Assembly (NCBI GenBank): GCA_002255905.1
Contig: NKIN01000005.1
Coordinates: 186,001-250,000 of the forward strand
DNA length: 64,000 nucleotides
Direction of reading: 5' to 3'
Source of the DNA: Burkholderiales bacterium PBB1
GTDB taxonomy: Bacteria; Pseudomonadota; Gammaproteobacteria; Burkholderiales; Burkholderiaceae_C
Shown: piece after piece, positions 22,911-31,458 of the stretch
How the letters are laid out: the number at the start of each line of letters is the position of its first letter
How positions within the stretch are numbered: the stretch's first letter is position 1
Position numbers and translations under genes: made by a program
The notes under the pieces: model-generated
Told to the model about the DNA's origin: nothing
The model's database searches: none
Seen by the model: the letters and a program-made list of their open reading frames with translations, nothing else

Positions 22911-23069
22911 GCGGCACAGCCTGGCGCTGTGCGACCCGCGACCGAGCCCTGAGGCGTGGAAGGCTCAGGTTCAGAGCGCGGCTGTCCTACAGGCAGCGCG
23001 CGACTCGTCCGACGGAGAGTTCGTGCGCTGGGCTGCACGATGGGGCTCATCCTCCAAGCAGCATCCCTC
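22911..23069. other. Intergenic stretch after the Cu-ATPase gene
   Basis: No gene is seen here. A 7-bp hairpin (GCACAGC at 22914-22920 with GCTGTGC at 22926-22932) starts four bases after the ATPase stop; it has no T tail, so it is at best a weak terminator. The rest has no recognised motif and leads into a gene relic. Confidence 0.4.
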
Positions 23070-23181
23070 ATGATTGTTCTGTCCACCGGCGACCGCACCG
23101 TCGCCCATGACCGTCGCGGTTTCGGCCGCTCCTCGTCGCCTCGAGCAGACCGGTGCCAAGGACGCGATGTGCGTCTGATCT
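23070..23181 (+). pseudogene. Relic of an α/β-hydrolase (chloroperoxidase-like) gene
   Basis: The plus-strand frame starting at 23070 encodes MIVLSTGDRTVAHDRRGFG, which aligns well with the conserved 'GYRVIAHDRRGHGRSS' block of non-heme chloroperoxidase-type hydrolases. Neither the upstream oxyanion-hole region nor the catalytic serine, aspartate and histidine blocks can be found nearby, and similarity fades after about residue 30. It looks like a short surviving fragment of a lost gene. The extent is approximate. Confidence 0.45.
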
Positions 23182-23193
23182 CGAATCCGGTCA

Positions 23194-25347
23194 GTGCCGA
23201 GGCGCTTGAATGGACACGCCGCCTCGCCATGCCGATCAGCACCGGGGAGAGCGATCATTTCAAAGGAATTTGAAGTCCGTGGCCGGCGGGCCTTGCCCGA
23301 ACCCCAACGGCCGCCGTTCTCGCCGCCGCCACCTCGCCGCCGCCATCGCTTCTTGCTGGGTTGGGCGGCGCTGGTGCTGGCCGGGCTCGTCGTCGTCGGC
23401 GAAATGCTCGGCTGGCCCTTCCTTGCCGGGCCGCTGGAGCAGGCGCTGTCAGCGTCGCTGGATCGCCGCGTGAGCTTGACACCCCCCGCGGGGGATGAGC
23501 GCTCGTCGGATTCGTTTCGCGTCCGCTTCATCGGTGGAATCCACCTGGAAACTCCGCAACTCACCGTCGCTGCGCCAGCTTGGAGCCAGGCCTCGCAAAT
23601 GCTGCTCGCGAATGGCCTCGACTTGCGCTTGCGATACATCGACCTCTGGCGCGCGTGGCGCGGGCATCCGTTGCGCATCGAGCAACTGAGGGCCAGCCGA
23701 CTTGTGACTGCGCTTGAGCGCTTGCCGGACGGTCGGGCGTCGTGGCAGTTCGCGGCAGATGGATCGTCCGCGACGCCTGCCGCACCCATGCGCCTGCCTG
23801 GCGTCGGCCTCCTGCTGATCGAAGAGGGTGTCTTGAGCTACCGCGACGGTGTCCAGGACATCGAGGTGGAGAGCCTGCTGGCGCTGGTCGACCAGCAACT
23901 GCGCGTGACAGCCAGCGGCCACTGGCGTGAGTCACCGGTGAAAGTCAGCGCCACGTTGTCGGGACTGGCCGCAGCCGATGGCGATCTGGCAGACAGCAGC
24001 TTGCCGAGTCGCCTGCCGCTCGTGCTGGAGACCACCATCGGCAGGGCGCGCCTGCGCTTTGACGGTCGGATCGATGAGTTGTCGAGTGACACCTCGCTCC
24101 AGGGTCGTTTTGATCTGAGCGGGCCGTCGCTCGCAGCCGTGGGCGACCCCATCGGCGTGACGTTGCCCAGCACCACGGCCTTCCACAGCGCTGGCGTGGT
24201 GGTGCGCGAAGGCGACGCCTGGCGCGTGCGGGTCGATGACGCGACCGTCGGTGCCAGCCGGTTGAACGGTGCCTTCAGCTATGCGAGCGACGGCGCTGTC
24301 CCGATGCTGGCCGGGCAACTCACGGGCCGCCACTTGTCCCTGGCCGACCTGGGTCCGGCGGTGGGCACCACGTCCATCACTTCCACGGCCGACCCCTTGT
24401 CGCCAGCGCCTATCGCCACCCAAGCCGTGGTCAAGGGCCCGGGCAAGGTATTGCCGGCACGGCCATTCGACCTGGCCGCCTTGCGGGTGATGAATGCGAA
24501 TGTGCTGATCGACATCGCCGAGGTCGATCTGAACACCACTGCACTGGAGCCGCTGCGGCCCTTGCGCGCGCACCTGCAGCTCACGGGTGGCGTGCTCAGT
24601 CTCAGCGACCTTGATGCCCGCACCGCGGATGGGCGCCTGAGCGGACGCCTCGGCCTCGATGGCCGCGGCGCGCAGGCACTCTGGGATGCCGATCTGCGCT
24701 GGAACGAGGTGCGGCTCGAACGCTGGGTTCGCCAGGCGCGTGGCGGCGACGCGCCACCGTATGTGTCGGGTCGGTTGAATGGCAGCGCCACGCTGAAAGG
24801 TCAGGGACGATCGACCGCCGAGATCCTGGCCAGCCTGAACGGACGGGTGCGTACCGAACTGATCGGGGGCGCGGTGTCGCACCTCATGGTCGAGGCTGCC
24901 GGCATCGACCTGGCCCAGGCCCTGGGTGTGCTGTTGAAAAATGACGATGCCCTGCCGCTGGGCTGTGCAGTGGCCGATCTGGATCTGACCGCGGGTGCCT
25001 TGCGGCCACGGGTGATGGTGATCGACACCACCGATTCGGCAGTGTGGATCGACGGATCGTTGTCGCTGGCGGCCGAGTCGCTGGACCTGCGCGCTGTGAT
25101 CAGCCCGAAGGACTTCAGCCCGCTCACGCTGCGTGCGCCGGTGCATGTGCGTGGCAGCTTCGCCAAACCCGAAGTCTCGCTGGACAAGGCGAAGCTCGGC
25201 GGCCAAGTGGCTGCGTCGTTGTTGCTGGCTTTGCTGAATCCCCTGGCGGCGCTGATCCCGCTGATCGACACTGGTGACAGCGACATCGCGCAGCGCAATG
25301 CGGCTGCGTGTCGTCGTCTCACGCAACAGGGGGCACGCCAGTCATGA
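23194..25347 (+). CDS. AsmA-like envelope protein (AsmA family)
   Basis: A large membrane-anchored periplasmic protein with one N-terminal helix (FLLGWAALVLAGLVVVGEML), then a long β-rich domain, and the AsmA C-terminal region (LNGRVRTELIGGAVSHLMVEA, RVMVIDTTDSAVWIDGSLSL, VRGSFAKPEVSLDKAKLG). AsmA-like proteins form bridge structures and affect outer membrane lipid transport. The start is uncertain: the frame opens with GTG 23194, but no ribosome-binding site supports it and the real start is probably nearer the helix, around 23260-23300. The stop overlaps the fumC start (ATGA). Confidence 0.8.
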   Translation: MPRRLNGHAASPCRSAPGRAIISKEFEVRGRRALPEPQRPPFSPPPPRRRHRFLLGWAALVLAGLVVVGEMLGWPFLAGPLEQALSASLDRRVSLTPPAGDERSSDSFRVRFIGGIHLETPQLTVAAPAWSQASQMLLANGLDLRLRYIDLWRAWRGHPLRIEQLRASRLVTALERLPDGRASWQFAADGSSATPAAPMRLPGVGLLLIEEGVLSYRDGVQDIEVESLLALVDQQLRVTASGHWRESPVKVSATLSGLAAADGDLADSSLPSRLPLVLETTIGRARLRFDGRIDELSSDTSLQGRFDLSGPSLAAVGDPIGVTLPSTTAFHSAGVVVREGDAWRVRVDDATVGASRLNGAFSYASDGAVPMLAGQLTGRHLSLADLGPAVGTTSITSTADPLSPAPIATQAVVKGPGKVLPARPFDLAALRVMNANVLIDIAEVDLNTTALEPLRPLRAHLQLTGGVLSLSDLDARTADGRLSGRLGLDGRGAQALWDADLRWNEVRLERWVRQARGGDAPPYVSGRLNGSATLKGQGRSTAEILASLNGRVRTELIGGAVSHLMVEAAGIDLAQALGVLLKNDDALPLGCAVADLDLTAGALRPRVMVIDTTDSAVWIDGSLSLAAESLDLRAVISPKDFSPLTLRAPVHVRGSFAKPEVSLDKAKLGGQVAASLLLALLNPLAALIPLIDTGDSDIAQRNAAACRRLTQQGARQS

Positions 25348-26765
25348 ACGATCCTGTTTCATCCACCCGAACCGAATCCGACAGCTTTGGTCCGATCGAG
25401 GTGCCCGCCGATGCCTTGTGGGGTGCGCAGACGGCGCGCAGCCTGCAGTTTTTCGCAATTGGTGAACAGCGCATGCCGCTGGCGATGATCCATGCGATGG
25501 CCTGGTTCAAGTGGGCCGGCGCACAGGTCAACCGCGACCTGGGTCTGTTGAGTGCGCCGCGGGCTCGGGCGATCGCCGATGCCGCGATGCGGGTCGCCGA
25601 GGGCGAATTCGATGCGCATTTCCCGCTGTCCGTCTGGCAGACCGGCTCCGGCACGCAAAGCCACATGAATGTCAACGAGGTGGTCGCACACCTCGCCTCG
25701 CGCACGCTGGTCGGTGATGACCTGTCGGCGGCCACGGCCGTGGCCATCCACCCGAACGACGACGTGAACCTCGGTCAGTCGTCGAACGATGTGTTTCCCA
25801 GCGCCATGCACCTTGCGGTGGCATTGGCCGCGCGTGACCATCTGTGGCCCGCGCTGACCGAGTTGCGCGCGGCACTGGCGGCCAAGGCCATGGCCTTCGA
25901 GTCCGTCGTGAAGATCGGCCGCACCCACCTGCAGGACGCGACGCCCGTCACGCTGGGCCAGGAATTCAGCGGTTACGAAGCCCAGCTGGGGCTGTGCCAG
26001 ACCGCGTTACGGCAAGCGCTGGTGGCGGTGCACACACTGGCGATCGGCGGCACAGCGGTTGGTACCGGGCTGAACACACACCCCGAGTTCGGCTCGCGTG
26101 TCGCGGCCACGCTGGCGCGCCACTTCGACCTGCCGCTGGTGCCGTCCGGCAACCTGTTCTCGGCGATGGCTGGTCATGAAGCGCTGGTCGCGTTTCATGG
26201 TGCGCTGAAGATGCTGGCGATCGCGCTGACCAAGATCGGCAACGACATCCGCCTGATGGGCAGCGGCCCACGTGCCGGGCTCGGCGAACTGCGCCTGCCC
26301 GAGAACGAACCCGGCAGTTCGATCATGCCGGGCAAGATCAACCCCACCCAGGTCGAGGCGCTGAGCATGGTCTGCGCGCAGGTGATGGGCCACGACGTGG
26401 CCATCGGCTTCGCGGCCAGCCAGGGGCAGTTCGAGCTGAATGTCTACAAGCCCCTGATCGCGCTGAATGTTCTGGACAGCGTGCGCCTGCTGGCCGACGC
26501 CATGAACAGCTTCGAGCGCCATTGCGTCGCCGGTCTGAGTGTCAATTCGGCGCGCGTCGAGCAGTTGCTGCAGGGCTCGCTGATGCTCGTCACCGCTCTC
26601 GCACCCCACATTGGCTACGACCGTGCCGCGCAGATCGCCAAGTGCGCCCACGACCACGGCACCTCGCTGCGCGAGGCCGCACTGGCGCTGGGTGTAGTGA
26701 CGGCCGAGCAGTTCGACGCGTGGGTCGATCCGCAAAGGATGCTGGGTGAGCGGCTTGCCCGCTGA
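25344..26765 (+). CDS. fumC: Class II fumarate hydratase
   Basis: FumC interconverts fumarate and (S)-malate in the TCA cycle without an iron-sulfur cluster. The 473-residue protein has the superfamily signature GSSIMPGKINPTQVE near residue 325, the substrate-binding segments WQTGSGTQSHMNVNEV and GQSSNDVFPSAMH, and GRTHLQDATPVTLGQEFSGY with the catalytic histidine region. The start ATG 25344 overlaps the stop of the preceding AsmA gene; the product begins a few residues before FGPIEVPADALWGAQTARS, normal for FumC. Class II enzymes resist oxidative damage. Confidence 0.97.
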   Translation: MNDPVSSTRTESDSFGPIEVPADALWGAQTARSLQFFAIGEQRMPLAMIHAMAWFKWAGAQVNRDLGLLSAPRARAIADAAMRVAEGEFDAHFPLSVWQTGSGTQSHMNVNEVVAHLASRTLVGDDLSAATAVAIHPNDDVNLGQSSNDVFPSAMHLAVALAARDHLWPALTELRAALAAKAMAFESVVKIGRTHLQDATPVTLGQEFSGYEAQLGLCQTALRQALVAVHTLAIGGTAVGTGLNTHPEFGSRVAATLARHFDLPLVPSGNLFSAMAGHEALVAFHGALKMLAIALTKIGNDIRLMGSGPRAGLGELRLPENEPGSSIMPGKINPTQVEALSMVCAQVMGHDVAIGFAASQGQFELNVYKPLIALNVLDSVRLLADAMNSFERHCVAGLSVNSARVEQLLQGSLMLVTALAPHIGYDRAAQIAKCAHDHGTSLREAALALGVVTAEQFDAWVDPQRMLGERLAR

Positions 26766-26885
26766 CCCTCGGACACTGAACCAAATCTGCCGCTGTGTTC
26801 GCCAGCGCACTGAGTGGCGCGGTGCCAACACCTACGCTCGGCGCAGCCGCCCCTTCATTCTCCATTTCACTTCGACAGGATCCCC

Positions 26886-27107
26886 ATGAATGCCTCCACC
26901 TTATTCGCCGCACTGCTCGTGACCGCCAGCCTGGCCGCGTGTGACAAGCCGACCACCGTCAATGTGCCGCCACCCGCGGTCGGCGTGCCGGGCCCGGCAG
27001 GACCGCAAGGAAGCACTGGCAGCGATGGCTTGAAGGGCGACACCGGCAAGACCGGCGATGCCACCACCGTGATCGTGGTGCCTGCTGCCTCGTCGCCTTC
27101 CAACTGA
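26886..27107 (+). CDS. Small lipoprotein with collagen-like repeats
   Basis: A 73-residue predicted lipoprotein: signal [19 protein letters not shown] with the lipidated Cys at position 19, then [13 protein letters not shown] and about nine Gly-X-Y triplets ([27 protein letters not shown]), ending in a short hydrophobic and Ser/Pro tail. Gly-X-Y repeats can form a collagen triple helix, though nine triplets is short. AGGA precedes the ATG by about six bases. No named family is known to me; it begins a run of small envelope genes. Confidence 0.7.
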   Translation: MNASTLFAALLVTASLAACDKPTTVNVPPPAVGVPGPAGPQGSTGSDGLKGDTGKTGDATTVIVVPAASSPSN

Positions 27108-27143
27108 GCCTGGCTCAACCCTTCAAACACATAGGAGCAAGCC

Positions 27144-27302
27144 ATGAGTATCGGAACCATCTTGTTGATCGTGTTGATCCTGCTGCTCGTCGGCGCCTTC
27201 CCGGGCTGGTCGCACAGTTCCAGCTGGGGCTATGGGCCGAGCGGCGCGCTGGGCCTGGTCGTCGTCATCGTGCTGGTGCTGGTGCTCACCGGGCGGTTGT
27301 GA
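27144..27302 (+). CDS. DUF3309 family small membrane protein (52 aa)
   Basis: A 52-residue protein of two hydrophobic helices ([20 protein letters not shown] and [18 protein letters not shown]) joined by [13 protein letters not shown]. This is the DUF3309 signature. AGGAG (27133-27137) lies six bases before ATG 27144. DUF3309 proteins occur in many proteobacteria and are often stress-induced, but their function is unknown. Confidence 0.85.
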   Translation: MSIGTILLIVLILLLVGAFPGWSHSSSWGYGPSGALGLVVVIVLVLVLTGRL

Positions 27303-27325
27303 GCTCAAGGGCTTGCGTTCAGGGC

Positions 27326-28678
27326 ATGTCAGCAATGCCGCCACGCCGGATGGCGTGGTCTGGCATCGCAGCGTGCCTCCTTGCGATGCTGACCGGATGT
27401 GGCGACACGGCGCGCTTGCCGGTCAGCGCCGGCACGGGGCCGCAACCAGAGCTGCCGCAGCCACATCCCACCCTGATCCCCACGGTGAACATCGCGCCGG
27501 CCGTCGGCTGGGCGCCTGGACTGACCCCGCAGGCGGCACCCGGGACGCAGGTGGCCGCGTTTGCAACCGGCCTGGAACACCCGCGCTGGCTGTTGGTGCT
27601 GCCCAACGGCGATGTGCTGGTGGCCGAGAGCAACGCCCCAGCGAGGCCGGAGGACAGCCTGGGCATCAAGGGCTGGGTGGCGGGACTGGTGATGAAGCGC
27701 GCCGGGGCGAGCGTGCCGAGTGCCGACCGCATCACGCTGTTGCGCGATACCGATGGCGATGGCGTGGCCGACCTGCGCTCGGTGCTGCTGCAAGGCTTGA
27801 GTTCGCCGTTTGGCATGGCTTTGGTCGGCGACACGCTGTATGTCGCCAATTCCAACGCGGTGGTGAAGTTTCCTTATGCCACGGGTGACCTGCGCATCAC
27901 TGCGGATGCGAAGCACGTTGTCGAATTGCCGGCTGGCTCGATCAACCACCATTGGACGAAGAACCTCATCGCCAGCACGGATGGCCGCAAGCTCTACGTG
28001 ACGGTGGGCTCCAACAGCAACGTCGGCGAGCGCGGCATGTCGGCCGAGACCGGCCGCGCAGCGATCTGGGAGATCGATCCCGTCGATGGCTCGCACCGCA
28101 TCTACGCCTCGGGACTGCGCAATCCGAACGGTATGGACTGGGAGCTCGGCGCAGGTGGTGGCACCACGGCCCCCGTGTTGTGGACCGTGGTGAACGAGCG
28201 CGATGAGATCGGCAGTGACCTGGTGCCTGACTACCTGACCTCGGTGCGCGACGGAGCGTTCTACGGTTGGCCCTACAGCTACTACGGGCAGCATGTGGAC
28301 GCGCGCGTGCAGCCGCCCAGGCCGGATCTGGTGGCGCGGGCTGTCTCGCCCGATTACGCACTGGGGCCGCACACCGCATCGCTGGGGCTGGCATCAGCCG
28401 TAGGCAGCCGCTTGCCCGCCCCCTTCATCAATGGCATGTTCATCGGTCAGCACGGCTCCTGGAACCGGCAACCGCACAGCGGCTACAAGGTGATCTTCGT
28501 GCCCTTCAGCGCCGGCAAGCCGTCGGGTGCAGCACCCATCGATGTGCTGACCGGCTTCCTCAGCGCAAAGGGCGAGGCGCATGGCCGGCCGGTGGGTGTG
28601 GCCCTCGACAAGCAAGGCGCGCTGCTCGTCGCCGATGATGTCGGCAATGCCATCTGGCGCGTGAGTGCAAAGCCATGA
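27326..28678 (+). CDS. PQQ-dependent sugar dehydrogenase-like lipoprotein
   Basis: A predicted lipoprotein of about 450 residues (lipobox LLAMLTGC) with a six-bladed β-propeller of the soluble aldose / L-sorbosone dehydrogenase family. Family stretches include [79 protein letters not shown] and [18 protein letters not shown]. It should oxidise a sugar or related alcohol in the envelope using PQQ, if PQQ is available. ATG 27326 is preferred; GTG 27299 would overlap the preceding stop. Its own stop overlaps the next gene (ATGA at 28675). Confidence 0.85.
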   Translation: MSAMPPRRMAWSGIAACLLAMLTGCGDTARLPVSAGTGPQPELPQPHPTLIPTVNIAPAVGWAPGLTPQAAPGTQVAAFATGLEHPRWLLVLPNGDVLVAESNAPARPEDSLGIKGWVAGLVMKRAGASVPSADRITLLRDTDGDGVADLRSVLLQGLSSPFGMALVGDTLYVANSNAVVKFPYATGDLRITADAKHVVELPAGSINHHWTKNLIASTDGRKLYVTVGSNSNVGERGMSAETGRAAIWEIDPVDGSHRIYASGLRNPNGMDWELGAGGGTTAPVLWTVVNERDEIGSDLVPDYLTSVRDGAFYGWPYSYYGQHVDARVQPPRPDLVARAVSPDYALGPHTASLGLASAVGSRLPAPFINGMFIGQHGSWNRQPHSGYKVIFVPFSAGKPSGAAPIDVLTGFLSAKGEAHGRPVGVALDKQGALLVADDVGNAIWRVSAKP

Positions 28679-29076
28679 CCAAGTACATCTCGGCCTATCT
28701 GGCCACCGCCGTGGTGATGATCGTCCTCGACTTGCTGTGGCTCGGCGTCATCGCGACGCCGCTGTACCAGCAAGGCCTCGGCCACCTGATGGCCGAGCGG
28801 CCGAACCTGATGGCGGCAGCGGCGTTCTACGTGCTGTATGTCTTCGGCTTGTTGATGTTCACCATCGTGCCTCAGGCCGCCGACGCAAGCTGGCTGAAGA
28901 CCGCTGCCACTGCAGCGATGTTCGGCTTTGTCGCCTACGCCACCTACGACCTCAGCAACCTCGCCACGCTGCGGGACTGGCCGGTCTGGCTGTCGCTGAT
29001 CGACATGACATGGGGCGCGGTGCTCAGTGCGGTGGCGGCCATCGCCGGACGCTTCGCCTGGGACCGCTTCGCCTGA
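28675..29076 (+). CDS. DUF2177 family membrane protein
   Basis: A 133-residue membrane protein with four predicted helices: [59 protein letters not shown] and [19 protein letters not shown]. The [14 protein letters not shown] and DMTWG motifs are those of DUF2177. It is coupled to the sugar dehydrogenase gene by a 4-base overlap. No function is known. Confidence 0.88.
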   Translation: MTKYISAYLATAVVMIVLDLLWLGVIATPLYQQGLGHLMAERPNLMAAAAFYVLYVFGLLMFTIVPQAADASWLKTAATAAMFGFVAYATYDLSNLATLRDWPVWLSLIDMTWGAVLSAVAAIAGRFAWDRFA

Positions 29077-29206
29077 GCTTTGTGGCGGCGCCGCAGCCGC
29101 TGTAGGACATCAGCTACCGCGCGACTCGCCCTGCGCCGGCAGGCGCGGTGTTCCAGCGAGGTCACAGTGCGTGCATCCCCACTCAGTGACTCTCACAAGG
29201 AACCCC

Positions 29207-29758
29207 ATGAAAACCACATTCACTCTGAAGACCTCTTTGCTGGCCGCCGCGTTTGCCATGATGCCGCTCGCGCATGCCGCGTCGATGGCTCATGCCGACT
29301 ACAAGGCCGACAAGATCCGCATCAACGCCGACTACAAGGCCGACAAGGCCGCGTGCGGTTCGCTGGCCGGCAACGCGAACGACATCTGCGTGGAGCAGGC
29401 CAAGGGCAAGGAAAAGCTGGCACTGGCTCAGCTGGAGTACGCCTACACCGGCAAGGCCGAAGACCAGAACAAGATCATGACGACCAAGGCTGAAGTCGAC
29501 TACGACATCGCCAAGGAACGTTGCGATGATCTGGCCGGCAATGCCAAGGATGTCTGCGTCCAGGAAGCCAAGGCTGCCGAGACGAAGGCGCTGGCCGATG
29601 CGAAGCTCGACAAGAAGGTCGGTGAAGCGCAGACCGAAGCTGCCGATGACAAGCGCGACGCCGCTTACAAGGTGGCTGCAGAGAAGTGCGATGCCTTGGC
29701 AGGCGATGCCAAAGCCAGTTGCGTGTCGGCCGCCAAGCTGAAGTACGGCAAGAGCTGA
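29207..29758 (+). CDS. Periplasmic protein with repeated Cys-pair motif
   Basis: A 183-residue secreted protein (signal MKTTFTLKTSLLAAAFAMMPLAHA). The mature part is very Lys/Ala/Asp-rich and predicted to be helical. The pattern C-x-x-L-A-G-(N/D)-A-(4 residues)-C occurs three times (CGSLAGNAN, CDDLAGNAK, CDALAGDAK), each preceded by charged helix. The first 60 residues also carry a duplicated ADYKADK unit with an 11-residue period. Relatives in Burkholderiales are often called TolA-like or hypothetical; no catalytic motif is visible. The three Cys pairs may form disulfides within helical hairpins. Confidence 0.8.
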   Translation: MKTTFTLKTSLLAAAFAMMPLAHAASMAHADYKADKIRINADYKADKAACGSLAGNANDICVEQAKGKEKLALAQLEYAYTGKAEDQNKIMTTKAEVDYDIAKERCDDLAGNAKDVCVQEAKAAETKALADAKLDKKVGEAQTEAADDKRDAAYKVAAEKCDALAGDAKASCVSAAKLKYGKS

Positions 29759-29762
29759 ACGC

Positions 29763-29801
29763 AAGAAGCTATCGTTCTATTTTATAAATCGATAGCTTCT
29801 T
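29763..29801. repeat. 12-bp inverted repeat in AT-rich intergenic DNA
   Basis: AAGAAGCTATCG (29763-29774) and its exact complement (29790-29801) flank a 15-base AT-rich centre. It begins four bases after the stop of the Cys-pair protein gene. There is no T tract, so it could be a weak terminator or a binding site for a dimeric regulator of the dab genes. Confidence 0.6.
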
Positions 29802-29837
29802 GATAATGTAATTTACAGAACAAACATCCCAAAGCAT

Positions 29838-29866
29838 CATCCTCTTCAGATTGTCTGGAGAGGATG
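29838..29866 (+). promoter_or_regulatory. 13-bp hairpin in the dabB leader covering the ribosome-binding region
   Basis: Arms 29838-29850 and 29854-29866 pair over 13 positions (12 Watson-Crick and one G-U, 46 with 58) with a 3-base TTG loop. The 3' arm includes GGAGAGG (29857-29863), the only Shine-Dalgarno-like sequence before the dabB ATG at 29872. Folding would therefore hide the ribosome-binding site. As DNA the dyad could also be a protein-binding site. Confidence 0.6.
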
Positions 29867-29871
29867 TTGTG

Positions 29872-31434
29872 ATGGGTGTCCACGAAGTTCTGTTTTCGGT
29901 CGTTGCCGTATTGCCTGCGGCCTCGATGCTGGTCGGGGCGCTTTTGTCCTCGATCCGCAGCCTGTCGGTTCCGACGCTTTGGCGGTCCTTGATCGCCCTG
30001 TGCGTTGGCGCACTGCTGGCCACCTGTTTCACCCTGTGGGCAGGCGCGGATGCAGCGCCTCTCTCAGGGGTCTTGCAGGCCTCACCGCTCACTGTGGTGC
30101 TGGCTGTGCTGGTGCAGTTGCTGGGGCTGGTCATCACGGCGTTTTCCGCGCGCTACCTGCAGGGCGAGGCGGGACAGCGACGCTACATCGCAGCGCTCGC
30201 CTCGGTGCTGGCAACGGTGCATGTGCTGCTGCTCGCAGACCATTGGCTGGTCTTGATCGCGGCGTGGTTGCTGGTGGGTATCGCACTCGAGCAATTGCTG
30301 TGCTTCTACCCGAACCGCCCCTTCGCCAGACTGGCCGCTCACAAGAAGCAGATCGCCGACCGCGCGGCCGATGCGCTGCTGGTGGGTGCTGCAGCTCTCG
30401 CCTGGGGTGAGGTCGGCAGCGGATCGTTGTCGGATCTGTGGGCCCATGTGGGTCGCGACGGTCTCTCCACCGCCTTGCAATGCAGTGCCGTCGGCGTGGT
30501 GCTGGCGGTCATTCTGCGCACGGCGCTTCTGCCGGTGCATGGCTGGCTGATCCAGGTCATGGAGGCGCCCACGCCGGTGTCGGCACTCTTGCATGCTGGC
30601 GTGGTCAACCTCGGCGGCTTTGTGCTCATCCGCTTCGCGCCATTGCTTGAACAGGCGAGCTGGGCGCGCACCCTGCTGGTGGTCTTCGGCCTGGGCACCG
30701 CGGTGCTGGCGGGCATGGTGATGCTGACCCGCATCAGCATCAAGGTCCGGCTGGCCTGGTCGACGGTGGCCCAGATGGGCTTCATGCTGCTCGAATGCGG
30801 GCTCGGCCTCTACACCCTCGCAGCCCTGCATCTGATCGGGCATTCGCTCTACAAGGCGCACGCGTTCCTGTCGGCATCGACGGTCGTGCGGCAGACCCGC
30901 CTGCAGACGATGCATGTCCCGGTGGCACCCATGGCGCTCAGCCTGATCCTGGCCCCGATCGCGGCCATCGCCACGGTCCTGCTGATCCAGGGCGTCTCGG
31001 GCCAACCCGCCTGGCCGTGGTGGTGGAGTACCGTGCTGGGCCTGGCCTGGGCGCCGTTGCTGTGGCTGCCCGTTGAGCATCAGTCCCGGCGCGCGCTGGG
31101 GTGGTCCGCAGCCTCCGGTGTCTTGATGGTGGCCGGTCTGACGGGCGCTGCGCTGCTGGCCCATGCGCTGCCACTCGGTCTGCGCGACACACCTGATCAC
31201 GCACTGGGTCTCGTCGCCTTGCTCGGCATGGTGGCGCTTTACCTCGGCCTGGTGATGCTGCAGCAGCAGCCGCAAACGCTGCGGACCTGGCGGCGCTGGA
31301 GCTATGCAGGGTTCTACGTGGACGAGGCCTACACCCGCCTGGCTCTGCAACTGTGGCCCACCCGCTGGACCGTCGCGCCGTTCGAGTCTGCGGGGCAACG
31401 GCCTGCGGCCTCGCTGGCAGCCGACGCCTCCTGA
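29872..31434 (+). CDS. dabB: Inorganic carbon transporter membrane subunit DabB
   Basis: DabB is the proton-conducting membrane partner of DabA; together they drive CO2 hydration to bicarbonate and trap it in the cell. The 520-residue protein is related to NADH-quinone oxidoreductase subunit L (NuoL): it has many helices, the conserved KKQIADRAADALLVG, LPVHGWLIQVMEAPTPVSAL and GHSLYKAHAFLSAST stretches and ends with FYVDEAYTRLALQLWPTRW. It differs from true NuoL by size and by the dabA gene 24 bases later. ATG 29872 is chosen; GTG 29869 or TTG 29851 are alternatives. Confidence 0.92.
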   Translation: MGVHEVLFSVVAVLPAASMLVGALLSSIRSLSVPTLWRSLIALCVGALLATCFTLWAGADAAPLSGVLQASPLTVVLAVLVQLLGLVITAFSARYLQGEAGQRRYIAALASVLATVHVLLLADHWLVLIAAWLLVGIALEQLLCFYPNRPFARLAAHKKQIADRAADALLVGAAALAWGEVGSGSLSDLWAHVGRDGLSTALQCSAVGVVLAVILRTALLPVHGWLIQVMEAPTPVSALLHAGVVNLGGFVLIRFAPLLEQASWARTLLVVFGLGTAVLAGMVMLTRISIKVRLAWSTVAQMGFMLLECGLGLYTLAALHLIGHSLYKAHAFLSASTVVRQTRLQTMHVPVAPMALSLILAPIAAIATVLLIQGVSGQPAWPWWWSTVLGLAWAPLLWLPVEHQSRRALGWSAASGVLMVAGLTGAALLAHALPLGLRDTPDHALGLVALLGMVALYLGLVMLQQQPQTLRTWRRWSYAGFYVDEAYTRLALQLWPTRWTVAPFESAGQRPAASLAADAS

Positions 31435-31458
31435 TGACCTGACAACCCGGAGAACACG

